A stretch of DNA of 20,902 nt, taken from positions 1-20,902 of the IMG/VR virus record IMGVR_UViG_3300047554_000847, one strand, 5' to 3'. Source of the stretch: a virus. Positions 12,714-18,200 of this stretch are shown piece after piece (the stretch's first letter is position 1; the number at the start of each line of letters is the position of its first letter). Under the pieces are notes generated by a model that saw nothing but the letters and a program-made list of their open reading frames with translations, did no database searches and had not been told where the DNA came from. The position numbers were made by a program, and so were the translations under genes.

Positions 12714-12894
12714 GTGCGCCGGCTGGTTCACCGGCACAATAAATTTGAACTATCCCGATGCAACGACCGTCCTGGCTTAACAGCGGCTGGCATCTGTAAG
12801 GGGGAAACGCAGTAACTCTCTCTGGTGGGTAAAGGCAGACCGTGGACCACTTATATAGATGCTTCGAGGCGATAGCGACCGACCGCATACGCAC
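12714..12894. ncRNA. Candidate structured non-coding segment
   Basis: No credible gene. The ends pair: GTGCG (12714-12718) with CGCAC (12890-12894). Inside, GATGC (12757-12761) pairs with GCATC (12790-12794) enclosing CCG/CGG and CTG/CAG steps around a GCTTAA loop, and GTGC plus CGG (12714-12722) can alternatively form a hairpin with CCGGCAC (12731-12737). A terminator-like hairpin follows at 12898. Strand is uncertain because these pairings exist on both. It resembles no riboswitch, ribozyme or intron core that I can name. Confidence 0.3.
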
Positions 12895-12897
12895 AAA

Positions 12898-12920
12898 AGC
12901 TCCCTGAAGTATAGGGGGCT
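12898..12920. terminator. Bidirectional terminator-like hairpin
   Basis: AGCTCCCT (12898-12905) pairs with AGGGGGCT (12913-12920), one T-G pair, loop GAAGTAT. Short T runs follow on both strands (CTTTATCT on plus, CTTTTGTG on minus). It sits between the converging plus and minus gene blocks. Confidence 0.55.
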
Positions 12921-12968
12921 TTATCTCTGCTCCGCTCCCTCCCGCTCCGCACTCGGCAAAAACAAGGC

Positions 12969-12986
12969 TTTCAGCAAACGCTGAAA
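12969..12986 (-). terminator. Terminator-like hairpin after metallophosphoesterase gene
   Basis: TTTCAGC and GCTGAAA form a perfect 7-bp stem around a four-base loop. On the minus strand GCCTTGTTTTTG follows, so the T-tract is offset by six bases. It would end the replication operon. Confidence 0.5.
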
Positions 12987-13004
12987 TACCCCTTAGTAGT
13001 GAAA

Positions 13005-13877
13005 CTAAACCTTAACCTCCTGAAGTTCTACCGGTTCTCGGTCTTTTACAATAAGTTTTAAATAGCCGATTTCAGTAGGGGGATACTCTGCGAGTTCTGA
13101 ATAGGTCGATACCCCCAATTCTTGACTCTTCAAAAAGCTACCCGAACAACCAAAAAATCTATGTTCACTTGGTATATATTCAGCGGTCTTTCCAATTCCC
13201 GCTTTGGTATAATGCTGCTTTATCTTGCCACGTTCTGATGTGAGAAATAACGTAGGTATCGGCGGAGTTGTCAAAACGATGTGAGAATGGCCGCGAACCA
13301 TTACTATACAGTCCCCGGCCATGTCCTCAAGGATTCTTTTCAATCGAAACTGCAAATAGGCTTTCTTTCTATGAGGGTCCGGGGAGATAGAGGTTATGGA
13401 TTTCCTCCCGTGGGTGCAGTAGACCTTAAACATGGGTGTCCCCTTTTCGGTCATTAACTCAAGCTTGTTGGTGAACGTCCCTGCGATAGGATATTGGCAC
13501 CCTGAGGCTAATCTGAGCCATTCACATAGCGTATTTGTGAAGTTGCCGACCTTGTTTTGGAGAGCGTGTTCGTGGTTTCCTTCTAAAATACTCAATAACC
13601 GCTTTGTTTTTACGCAGTCAGTGAGTATTTCTATTTCATGCTTCATCTGTTCGAGGGGCGGGGATTTACAAGTGGTTGGATCGTAACGCTTATCATCTAC
13701 CCAAAAAGCGTCGCATATATCACCCATGTGGACCCCATAGACATGCTCGTTTTGGGTGATGTACTTAATACACTCAAGATATTTGTCCTCCGCTTCGGCT
13801 ATATTCCCGTGTTGGTTGTCGCCGAAAAAAACGACCTCAAAGTTATCCGGCATGTTTGGTATCTGTGAGATTATCAT
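13005..13877 (-). CDS. Calcineurin-like metallophosphoesterase
   Basis: A 290-residue phosphoesterase with the full metal-binding signature: D20-x2-H23 in FFGDNQHG, G52-D53 in HMGDICD, G100-N101-H102-E103 in LEGNHEH, H156 in CTHGRKS, and G196-H197-S198-H199 in VRGHSH. Enzymes of this fold hydrolyse phosphodiesters or phosphomonoesters using two metal ions; in phages they may act as DNA nucleases, or as nucleotide or RNA-end phosphatases. The start at 13877 was chosen because GAGGAGG lies five bases upstream and it clears the preceding gene. A GTG at 13991 would add 38 residues but overlaps that gene by 58 bases. Last gene of the replication block, followed by terminator hairpins. Substrate unknown. 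Confidence 0.85.
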   Translation of the reverse strand: MIISQIPNMPDNFEVVFFGDNQHGNIAEAEDKYLECIKYITQNEHVYGVHMGDICDAFWVDDKRYDPTTCKSPPLEQMKHEIEILTDCVKTKRLLSILEGNHEHALQNKVGNFTNTLCEWLRLASGCQYPIAGTFTNKLELMTEKGTPMFKVYCTHGRKSITSISPDPHRKKAYLQFRLKRILEDMAGDCIVMVRGHSHIVLTTPPIPTLFLTSERGKIKQHYTKAGIGKTAEYIPSEHRFFGCSGSFLKSQELGVSTYSELAEYPPTEIGYLKLIVKDREPVELQEVKV

Positions 13878-13933
13878 ATGTTCCTCCTCGGTAATAAAAG
13901 CGGCATATTTGCCGATTTCAACCTGTTTATCCC

Positions 13934-14221
13934 CTATCGGTAATTGGGGCGCCTGGGTCTCATATTCTTCTCTTCGGAGCAGTTCTGGCACATCCTTGGC
14001 GCGTCATACTCAGGATTAAGTTTCTTCCCGCACTTCAAACAGAGGCTTTTGTCGAGCCTTAGTTTCCGGGCGTACTTTACATTGACCGCCTTAGTCATTA
14101 TCCAATGCTTTCTACAATATACCCCGTGGGTCGCTAATTCGGTGCAGGTTCTACAAAGCCCCTCTGCCTTATGCCTGGCCTTGTATCTTTCCCTTCTATC
14201 GGGATGATCAAGCCTATTCAT
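13934..14221 (-). CDS. Double zinc-knuckle basic protein, 95 aa
   Basis: The N-terminus is basic (MNRLDHPDRRERYKARHKAE). A first cluster, GLCRTCTELATHGVYCRKHW, gives C-x2-C plus C-x2-H; a second, SLCLKCGKKL then RMCQNC, gives C-x2-C plus C-x2-C, with lysine-rich linkers. This is a typical small phage protein with two zinc knuckles, probably binding nucleic acid. The start overlaps the stop of the upstream gene by eight bases. The second Cys pair falls before the C-terminal basic tail NMRPRRPNYR. No catalytic His-Asn-His core is visible, so I do not call it a nuclease. Confidence 0.65.
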   Translation of the reverse strand: MNRLDHPDRRERYKARHKAEGLCRTCTELATHGVYCRKHWIMTKAVNVKYARKLRLDKSLCLKCGKKLNPEYDAPRMCQNCSEEKNMRPRRPNYR

Positions 14222-14480
14222 AAGGCTCCGGGATATTTACTATTTTCTTTAATGCGGCGGCGAACTTATCAATATCGTCGGAGTCAATGGCCCATCGAGT
14301 CGTTTCGATAACAATATAACACCCACCACCCCCATCAGGGGTTGATACTTTAAGACACTGGCAAATATCCTCAGAGCCTTGGCAACTGTCAACATCTTGA
14401 ACAAACTCAAAAGTCACCTCGCCCAGCCTCACCCCTTTGATTCCCATGAAATCTCCGCACTTTTTAACGTCTTTTTTCAT
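14214..14480 (-). CDS. Hypothetical protein, 88 aa
   Basis: Not recognised. The protein reads MKKDVKKCGDFMGIKGVRLG, then VTFEFVQDVDSCQGSEDICQ, a G-rich turn (TPDGGGGCYIVIETTRWAID) and a helix DDIDKFAAALKKIVNIPEP. The alternation suggests a small alpha/beta domain; the cysteines are not arranged as a zinc site. The start overlaps the upstream stop (ATGA) and GGAGGAG lies just before it. The phrase GGCYIVIETTRWAIDSDDIDKF is like that of small phage proteins of unknown role. Confidence 0.65.
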   Translation of the reverse strand: MKKDVKKCGDFMGIKGVRLGEVTFEFVQDVDSCQGSEDICQCLKVSTPDGGGGCYIVIETTRWAIDSDDIDKFAAALKKIVNIPEPYE

Positions 14481-14653
14481 TTCTCCTCCAAGTGTTGCTC
14501 TGCGATTTTCTTAACCAAAACCGCCCAACTGTCTTTTCGTTTGTGTTTCTCAACCTTCCCTTCAGCTATCTTCTCCGCGTTTACCATGACGATATACTCA
14601 TAGTTTGAAATCGGTTTACATTGTGATACATTTCTGATGTATAACGTAAGCAC
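14477..14653 (-). CDS. Hypothetical protein, 58 aa
   Basis: Not recognised. Begins with GTG at 14653, which overlaps the TAG of the upstream gene by one base (TAGTG) and has GGAGGT six bases before it; a TTG at 14671 would overlap more and lacks that site. The sequence is basic: MLTLYIRNVSQCKPISNYEY, IVMVNAEKIAEGKVEKHKRK and a final helix AVLVKKIAEQHLEEK. A beta strand then a positively charged helix is all that can be seen. Coupled to both neighbours. Confidence 0.6.
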   Translation of the reverse strand: MLTLYIRNVSQCKPISNYEYIVMVNAEKIAEGKVEKHKRKDSWAVLVKKIAEQHLEEK

Positions 14654-14892
14654 TATTTCACCTCCAGCCAAACGTCTAAGTCAAGGTCCAATGGGGGATA
14701 ATAACCCTTCTCTGCGAGTTTTCTAAGGTCTTTCTTGGCGTTTACTATGTCCTCCCGGTGTCTTACGATCTCTTTTAAAAGAAAGAACGCCAGAGCATCC
14801 TGAGCCCCCTTACCCTGTATGGGGAACTTTCTTGACTTCCTGCCGATGATTATGCCGATGATGAAACATATTGAGCCGATCAAGATTTCCAT
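14653..14892 (-). CDS. Small membrane-anchored protein, 79 aa
   Basis: MEILIGSICFIIGIIIGRKS puts one membrane segment at residues 2-17, followed by a basic anchor (GRKSRKF) and a cytoplasmic helical part (LAFFLLKEIVRHREDIVNAK, then DLRKLAEKGYYPPLDLDLDVWLEVK). The start at 14892 was chosen because GGAGG lies five bases upstream. I do not recognise it. An N-out single-pass topology with a helical cytoplasmic tail fits small phage inner-membrane proteins that affect host processes, without further evidence. Confidence 0.6.
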   Translation of the reverse strand: MEILIGSICFIIGIIIGRKSRKFPIQGKGAQDALAFFLLKEIVRHREDIVNAKKDLRKLAEKGYYPPLDLDLDVWLEVK

Positions 14893-14918
14893 TTTGGCCT
14901 CCATTTCGTTTGCAATAG

Positions 14919-14935
14919 GTGACACTTTGTGTTAC
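14919..14935. promoter_or_regulatory. Inverted repeat GTGACAC-TTT-GTGTTAC
   Basis: Seven-base arms with one G-T pair and a TTT centre, in the 77-base gap between the genes at 14653 and 14970. It could be an operator or an RNA hairpin in the operon transcript; no T-tract follows. Confidence 0.35.
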
Positions 14936-14969
14936 TTTCCGAAAGCGAATGGTACAAAGGTGTCGGCAC

Positions 14970-15125
14970 TTACTTACTTTTGCCGACGTTTTTGTCCACA
15001 AAAGCCCCCTTAAAGAAATCCATAACCTCTTCATCGGTCATTATTTTCGGGCCTTCCTTGGTGATACAAAAGCAAATCTTCCCATCGACAAACCCCGTTC
15101 CTTTACACGCCGGACATTTCTCCAT
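14970..15125 (-). CDS. Small DnaJ-type zinc-motif protein, 51 aa
   Basis: MEKCPACKGTGFVDGKICFC followed by ITKEGPKIMTDEEVMDFFKG and a lysine-rich end. CPACKGTGFVDGKICFC is one CxxCxGxG element of the kind found in DnaJ zinc centres, here closed by CxC. Such single-motif peptides are common in phages and in bacterial regulators. GAGGT lies eight bases before the ATG at 15125, and the start overlaps the upstream gene by 23 bases. It is followed by a 77-base gap. Possibly a zinc-stabilised protein-interaction peptide. Confidence 0.65.
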   Translation of the reverse strand: MEKCPACKGTGFVDGKICFCITKEGPKIMTDEEVMDFFKGAFVDKNVGKSK

Positions 15126-15351
15126 TTTCGCTTACCTCAATCTTGATGTTGTATTTATTATGCTTCGAGTCGTACTCCCCGAAATACTCTTTGACGAAAT
15201 GAAGCATGTTCACCATGCACTCCAGTTCCCCAAGTTCGGTTTCGGGTTCCTCAAAGACTCTTTCAAATTGCCTAAACTCGCCGTCACTAAGTTCATCCCA
15301 CCACTCTGTGACAAACCCGTTCTCGGCTTTTCTTACTTTGATTTCCCACAT
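15103..15351 (-). CDS. Hypothetical acidic protein, 82 aa
   Basis: The start MWEIKVRKAENGFVTEWWDE at 15351 has AAGGAGG before it; an upstream in-frame ATG lacks one. The rest reads ELSDGEFRQFERVFEEPETE, then LECMVNMLHFVKEYFGEYDS and KHNKYNIKIEVSENGEMSGV. A beta strand, an acidic linker, a helix (the MVNMLHFVKEYF core) and a last strand resemble small phage proteins that I have seen annotated only as hypothetical. It overlaps both neighbours by about 20 bases. Confidence 0.65.
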   Translation of the reverse strand: MWEIKVRKAENGFVTEWWDELSDGEFRQFERVFEEPETELGELECMVNMLHFVKEYFGEYDSKHNKYNIKIEVSENGEMSGV

Positions 15352-15605
15352 ACGAGCCTCCTTATGCTTATAATGCACCCGATTGGAATCTTGAGGTCTC
15401 TCATCACCCCATCCATAGCCTCGCTTCTATCCGAAACAGTACAGATATACGTCTTGTCGTGGCTTAAATACTGGCAGACTGATCTAATAGTCACATCGTT
15501 ACTCCCGATTACCTCATCTTCCTCTTGCCAGCCAGCCTCTCTAAAGTGCGAATCAGTCCAGACAATCTCTAAAGCATCTCCAGGTTTAAGACGAGGTAGT
15601 TTCAT
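15333..15605 (-). CDS. Hypothetical small beta-barrel-like protein, 90 aa
   Basis: MKLPRLKPGDALEIVWTDSH then EAGWQEEDEVIGSNDVTIRS, VCQYLSHDKTYICTVSDRSE and DLKIPIGCIISIRRLV. The order GD-x-x-x-hydrophobic-x-W-D, GWQ, SVCxYLSxDKTYI and IPxGCIxSIRxL is one I recall in many phage hypothetical proteins, likely a small barrel. Its role is unknown to me. It overlaps the upstream methylase gene stop as ATGA, so the two are translated together. Confidence 0.7.
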   Translation of the reverse strand: MKLPRLKPGDALEIVWTDSHFREAGWQEEDEVIGSNDVTIRSVCQYLSHDKTYICTVSDRSEAMDGVMRDLKIPIGCIISIRRLVCGKSK

Positions 15606-16021
15606 AGCTCTAAGACTCCTTGCTTGTCTTTTGGGATTCCGAGAAACACAACAATCATGCTTGGGAAGGGCGCACCGTATTTTGCCCCCTTGAATTTCAA
15701 GCGTCCTTTTATGAACCGGATCTCATCTGCTTTCATACAATACTCATGGAACCATCTTGTATCTGTCCGTGATGGGATTAAAAACACACACGTTCTGCCT
15801 TTCCTGCTTTCGTGCAGCCCCTTACTTAACCATTTACCAATCTCGTTTCGGTATGGCGGGTTTATGAAATTCGACTTTCCCCAATCAATAATCAGCCCAT
15901 CCCATAGCGAATCTTTATTACAAGGGTCAAAATCAAAGGCAAATTCTTTATTTAGCTCATCATAAACAGCGTCCGGCGTTTCCCATGCATGATTGGCACT
16001 TGAAAACAATGCACGATTCAT
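15602..16021 (-). CDS. Phage DNA N6-adenine methyltransferase (Dam type)
   Basis: A 139-residue protein of the compact phage DNA adenine methylase family. Residues 12-18 (AWETPDA) and 28-34 (AFDFDPC) form the usual N-terminal signature, NPPY at 54-57 is the catalytic motif IV, and FLIPSRTDTRWFHEYC, then RFIKGRLKF and PFPSMIVVFLG complete the pattern. It would transfer a methyl group from S-adenosylmethionine to adenine in viral DNA, as protection from host restriction or as a replication or packaging mark. Short compared with full Dam, as usual for this family. GGGGAGGT lies before the ATG. Upstream is NinG, downstream a coupled small gene. Confidence 0.92.
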   Translation of the reverse strand: MNRALFSSANHAWETPDAVYDELNKEFAFDFDPCNKDSLWDGLIIDWGKSNFINPPYRNEIGKWLSKGLHESRKGRTCVFLIPSRTDTRWFHEYCMKADEIRFIKGRLKFKGAKYGAPFPSMIVVFLGIPKDKQGVLEL

Positions 16022-16033
16022 CCGCCACCTCCC

Positions 16034-16495
16034 CTAGATCCCAGTGTCGCGAACGATCAGTTCATCCACCCAACTCTGATAGTAAGCTATCTCACCTTCA
16101 TACCATTCCTTGGTAAGTTTGCGCGGTTTTTTGGACATAGTAACGAAATCTTCATAAGCCTTGATGCCGATTTCCTTAATCAACTTCGGGATAAAAACCT
16201 CGTAATTACCATGCTTATAGAGGTTACACGCTACGCACTGAGGTCTAATAACAGCTATCTCAAAAAGGATTGAGTTCCCGCGGCCCGAGATACCGTGGCC
16301 CGCCTGCAAAGACTTCCAATGGGCAGGGGTACCACAAGTGTAACACACATTCATCCCGTCAGGAGTAGCGTCCTTGAGTCGAACGAATTTCGACACCAAT
16401 GACCATAATTTGGCTTTTAAGCCCTTGGTGGCTGTCCTCGTACGTCTTTTAGGCGATCTCTTGTCCTGGGGCATCCTTGAGCGTTTTTTCGGCAT
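16034..16495 (-). CDS. ninG: NinG/Rap-type recombination endonuclease
   Basis: A 153-residue protein with a very basic N-terminus (MPKKRSRMPQDKRSPKRRTR), LWSLVSKFVRL at 30-40, and the zinc-bound core C51-YT-C54, QAGH (H67), GRGNSILFE, and C87-VA-C90-N. This order is that of lambda NinG (Rap), a structure-specific nuclease that resolves recombination intermediates. AGGAGGAAAT lies before the ATG. It overlaps the preceding HTH/zinc gene by 47 bases. In this phage it probably handles branched DNA formed by the replication machinery encoded upstream. Confidence 0.9.
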   Translation of the reverse strand: MPKKRSRMPQDKRSPKRRTRTATKGLKAKLWSLVSKFVRLKDATPDGMNVCYTCGTPAHWKSLQAGHGISGRGNSILFEIAVIRPQCVACNLYKHGNYEVFIPKLIKEIGIKAYEDFVTMSKKPRKLTKEWYEGEIAYYQSWVDELIVRDTGI

Positions 16496-16973
16496 ATTTC
16501 CTCCTTAGCCCGCATACAGTACACTGTTCTATTCCAATCGGTTGGAAGTCATGCGTTTCGCATCTGTCGGGCGGGACTTTTCCTTTTAGCTCCCTCAAGT
16601 AGCAGTCGAAGGCGCGGGCATTGGGTATCGAAGCGGCATTATGAAGTAACTCAGCCGTGTTCTCGTCTGTAAAGTGCGGCAACAGTTTAATCACCCTTGT
16701 AGGTTCGATGGTCTGTAAAGAAGGGTCTTCTAACATGGGTCTATGGCAAACCCTAAAGAAAGAGATAGCGTTGTATGCGGTCGATCTTGAAATAGGCAAA
16801 TGGCCGTCAACGTAAGCGTCGAAAGATTTAGACCCGGCCTCAAGCCAGAGGTTCCCGGAGTTAATCTCGTACAACCCTTCCCCCATCTCAAGAAACCCTT
16901 TTGCGCCCTGCAAAAGACCCGCCATTACTTTCTTCTCGTATCTGTCTAAGTGTTTAGCTTTTACTAATTCCAT
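16449..16973 (-). CDS. HTH DNA-binding protein with C-terminal zinc pair, 174 aa
   Basis: Residues 1-50 are helical (YEKKVMAGLLQGAKGFLEMG, EGLYEINSGNLWLEAG); residues about 50-78 (SFDAYVDGHLPISRSTAYNAISFFRVC) look like the sensor and helix-turn-helix arrangement seen in ParB/KorB-type and related phage DNA-binding proteins. The C-terminus HDFQPIGIEQCTVCGLRRKY carries a CxxC. I infer a phage regulator or replication accessory protein that binds DNA. Its first codons share a 21-base stretch with the start of the neighbouring gene at 17139. It overlaps NinG at its end. Confidence 0.65.
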   Translation of the reverse strand: MELVKAKHLDRYEKKVMAGLLQGAKGFLEMGEGLYEINSGNLWLEAGSKSFDAYVDGHLPISRSTAYNAISFFRVCHRPMLEDPSLQTIEPTRVIKLLPHFTDENTAELLHNAASIPNARAFDCYLRELKGKVPPDRCETHDFQPIGIEQCTVCGLRRKYAEKTLKDAPGQEIA

Positions 16974-17139
16974 CAGTCACCTCCTTGTATTTATCCACAT
17001 CAACAACCGGAGAGTATTCGTCGCTTCTCCCGAATCTTATGCACCGGCAACAGGGTATATCCCCTGAGTATCCATACGCCCTTCCGCTGGTAATCATTCT
17101 AAGAAGCTCGTAGCTGCCGCAACCCCTACACGTTTCCAT
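16954..17139 (-). CDS. Zinc-binding hypothetical protein, 61 aa
   Basis: METCRGCGSYELLRMITSGR then AYGYSGDIPCCRCIRFGRSD. Four or more cysteines (C4, C7, C30, C33) form one zinc ribbon. The tail YKEVTDGISKS is coded by DNA that also contains the ribosome binding site and start of the next gene. AAGGAGGTGACTG precedes the ATG. The upstream gene ends in the same KEVTDG peptide, because a 21-base segment is duplicated across the two junctions. Function unknown. Confidence 0.6.
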   Translation of the reverse strand: METCRGCGSYELLRMITSGRAYGYSGDIPCCRCIRFGRSDEYSPVVDVDKYKEVTDGISKS

Positions 17140-17299
17140 CAGTCACCTCCTTGTTTAGGTCATCAAGCCACTCCTCATACTCGGCGCGAAATTTTTTGTC
17201 CTGCATCATATTGTCCCAGTCAAAACATCGTTTATCCCGCACATATCTTTTGTAATTTGGGTAATTGCTTATCTCCGCGTCCATCTGATTGGATGTCAT
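17126..17299 (-). CDS. Hypothetical protein, 57 aa
   Basis: MTSNQMDAEISNYPNYKRYV then RDKRCFDWDNMMQDKKFRAE and YEEWLDDLNKEVTDGNV. Charged and probably helical, with several aromatic residues. The ATG at 17299 overlaps the previous stop (ATGA) and has AAAGGGGG upstream; the end overlaps the next gene by 14 bases. I do not recognise it. Coding is supported by the coupling on both sides and by the well-formed translation signals. Confidence 0.6.
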   Translation of the reverse strand: MTSNQMDAEISNYPNYKRYVRDKRCFDWDNMMQDKKFRAEYEEWLDDLNKEVTDGNV

Positions 17300-17460
17300 A
17301 AGGCCCCCTTTAGGGCTTCTCTTGCTGTATGCTTAATAAAGTTAAGAGCATCAGTCATTGGGTCAACTATCTTCTCCAACGCCTCCCTTAGCCGCGCAAT
17401 CTCTTGTTGTGCCTTTTCCAATCGTTTGGACAGGTCTCTTGCGGTTTCTCGGTCATTCAT
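17296..17460 (-). CDS. Small coiled-coil protein, 54 aa
   Basis: MNDRETARDLSKRLEKAQQE then IARLREALEKIVDPMTDALN and FIKHTAREALKGAL. Residues 5-30 have a clear heptad pattern (L, A, L, I spaced 3-4), so it is a coiled coil. The start at 17460 is preceded by AAGGAGG, and an upstream frame extension is not needed. It overlaps the HNH gene stop by eight bases and the next gene as ATGA. Such short ALREALE-type coiled coils recur in phage genomes with no known function. Confidence 0.65.
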   Translation of the reverse strand: MNDRETARDLSKRLEKAQQEIARLREALEKIVDPMTDALNFIKHTAREALKGAL

Positions 17461-18007
17461 CTTTGGCCTCCTTGCTGTGAAATTTCTTGTGGCACTTTTC
17501 GCATAAAACAATTAGGTCACTTAATCTTTCCTTGTAAACATGGTCGTAATTTACATGGTGAACGTGCAATATAGACTTCCCGTTACCGCATAGTTGGCAT
17601 TTATTTTTAGACCCCTTTCGCTTTTTTGCGGCAATTTTCTTCCATTTGTCAGACCTAAGATATTCCAGATATTTTTCTTTGTTGGTTTTCTCTTGTTCGG
17701 TGATCCCAACTCGGCTAGTTCCAATAACCCCCTGTACCATAAAGGTATTTCCTTTATGTTGATAAATCACCAATGTTGTAATTTTATCGCATATTTCACA
17801 GTAGAAGCAAATCCTAACCCCATCTCTTCGCGAACTAGGGTTCCATCTCATCCCCTTTCGCCTTAAAATCCCATTTCTATCTACATACACATTTACTCCG
17901 TCTTCCGAATCCTCCTCTTTTCTGAAATATACCTCCACTTTATCATGATGCAAATACCCCTCTCTGCAATTAGGGCATTGCAGAATAACATCATCCCCTA
18001 TTAACAT
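17453..18007 (-). CDS. HNH endonuclease with N-terminal zinc ribbon
   Basis: A 184-residue protein. Residues 11-14 (CPNC) and 70-73 (CEIC) form a zinc ribbon. The C-terminal nuclease has C137-QL-C140, the HVHHVNYDH core (H150, H151), and C169-EK-C172-H173 with H177, the zinc-finger HNH layout of McrA-type enzymes. It would cut DNA using the His of HVHH and a bound metal. Start chosen at 18007, where GAGGAATC precedes the ATG; a longer frame overlaps the upstream gene heavily. It could be a homing-type or defence-related enzyme, or a recombination nuclease. Neighbours are in the replication operon. Confidence 0.88.
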   Translation of the reverse strand: MLIGDDVILQCPNCREGYLHHDKVEVYFRKEEDSEDGVNVYVDRNGILRRKGMRWNPSSRRDGVRICFYCEICDKITTLVIYQHKGNTFMVQGVIGTSRVGITEQEKTNKEKYLEYLRSDKWKKIAAKKRKGSKNKCQLCGNGKSILHVHHVNYDHVYKERLSDLIVLCEKCHKKFHSKEAKDE

Positions 18008-18200
18008 TTTTAGATTCCTCCTCAATCCTGTAATTATCTTTCGATCCATCGAAGATCCCATAAACAATCGACGGATGTACATCATGTTCTTTAGCCAGTT
18101 GGTTAATCATCCGCATCTTTGCCGCCGCCTTACTGGGTGCATGTGAGTATTTAATAACCATTTCATGCGAGTAGTTAAAGATTCCTTTCCAGAGAGTCAT
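17991..18200 (-). CDS. Small HTH-like hypothetical protein, 69 aa
   Basis: MTLWKGIFNYSHEMVIKYSH then APSKAAAKMRMINQLAKEHD and VHPSIVYGIFDGSKDNYRIE. Residues 28-50 (MRMINQLAKEHDVHPSIVYGIF) may form a helix-turn-helix. The ATG at 18200 overlaps the stop of the primase/helicase gene (ATGA), and GGAGGTGG lies before it. The phrase VIKYSHAPSKAAAKMRMINQLAKE is like that of small phage proteins. A regulatory role is inference. Confidence 0.6.
   Translation of the reverse strand: MTLWKGIFNYSHEMVIKYSHAPSKAAAKMRMINQLAKEHDVHPSIVYGIFDGSKDNYRIEEESKNVNRG

Noticed and set aside
12714-12894. Group II intron fragment (starts GTGCG)
   Set aside because: No domain V, no reverse transcriptase and far too short; the GTGCG start alone is not enough.
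12703-12894. 63-residue minus-strand open frame
   Set aside because: No ribosome binding site, C/P/R-rich sequence, and it covers the structured segment.
14929-15693. 254-residue open frame on the plus strand
   Set aside because: It is antisense to several well-signalled minus-strand genes and its translation is low in charged residues, as expected for a shadow frame.
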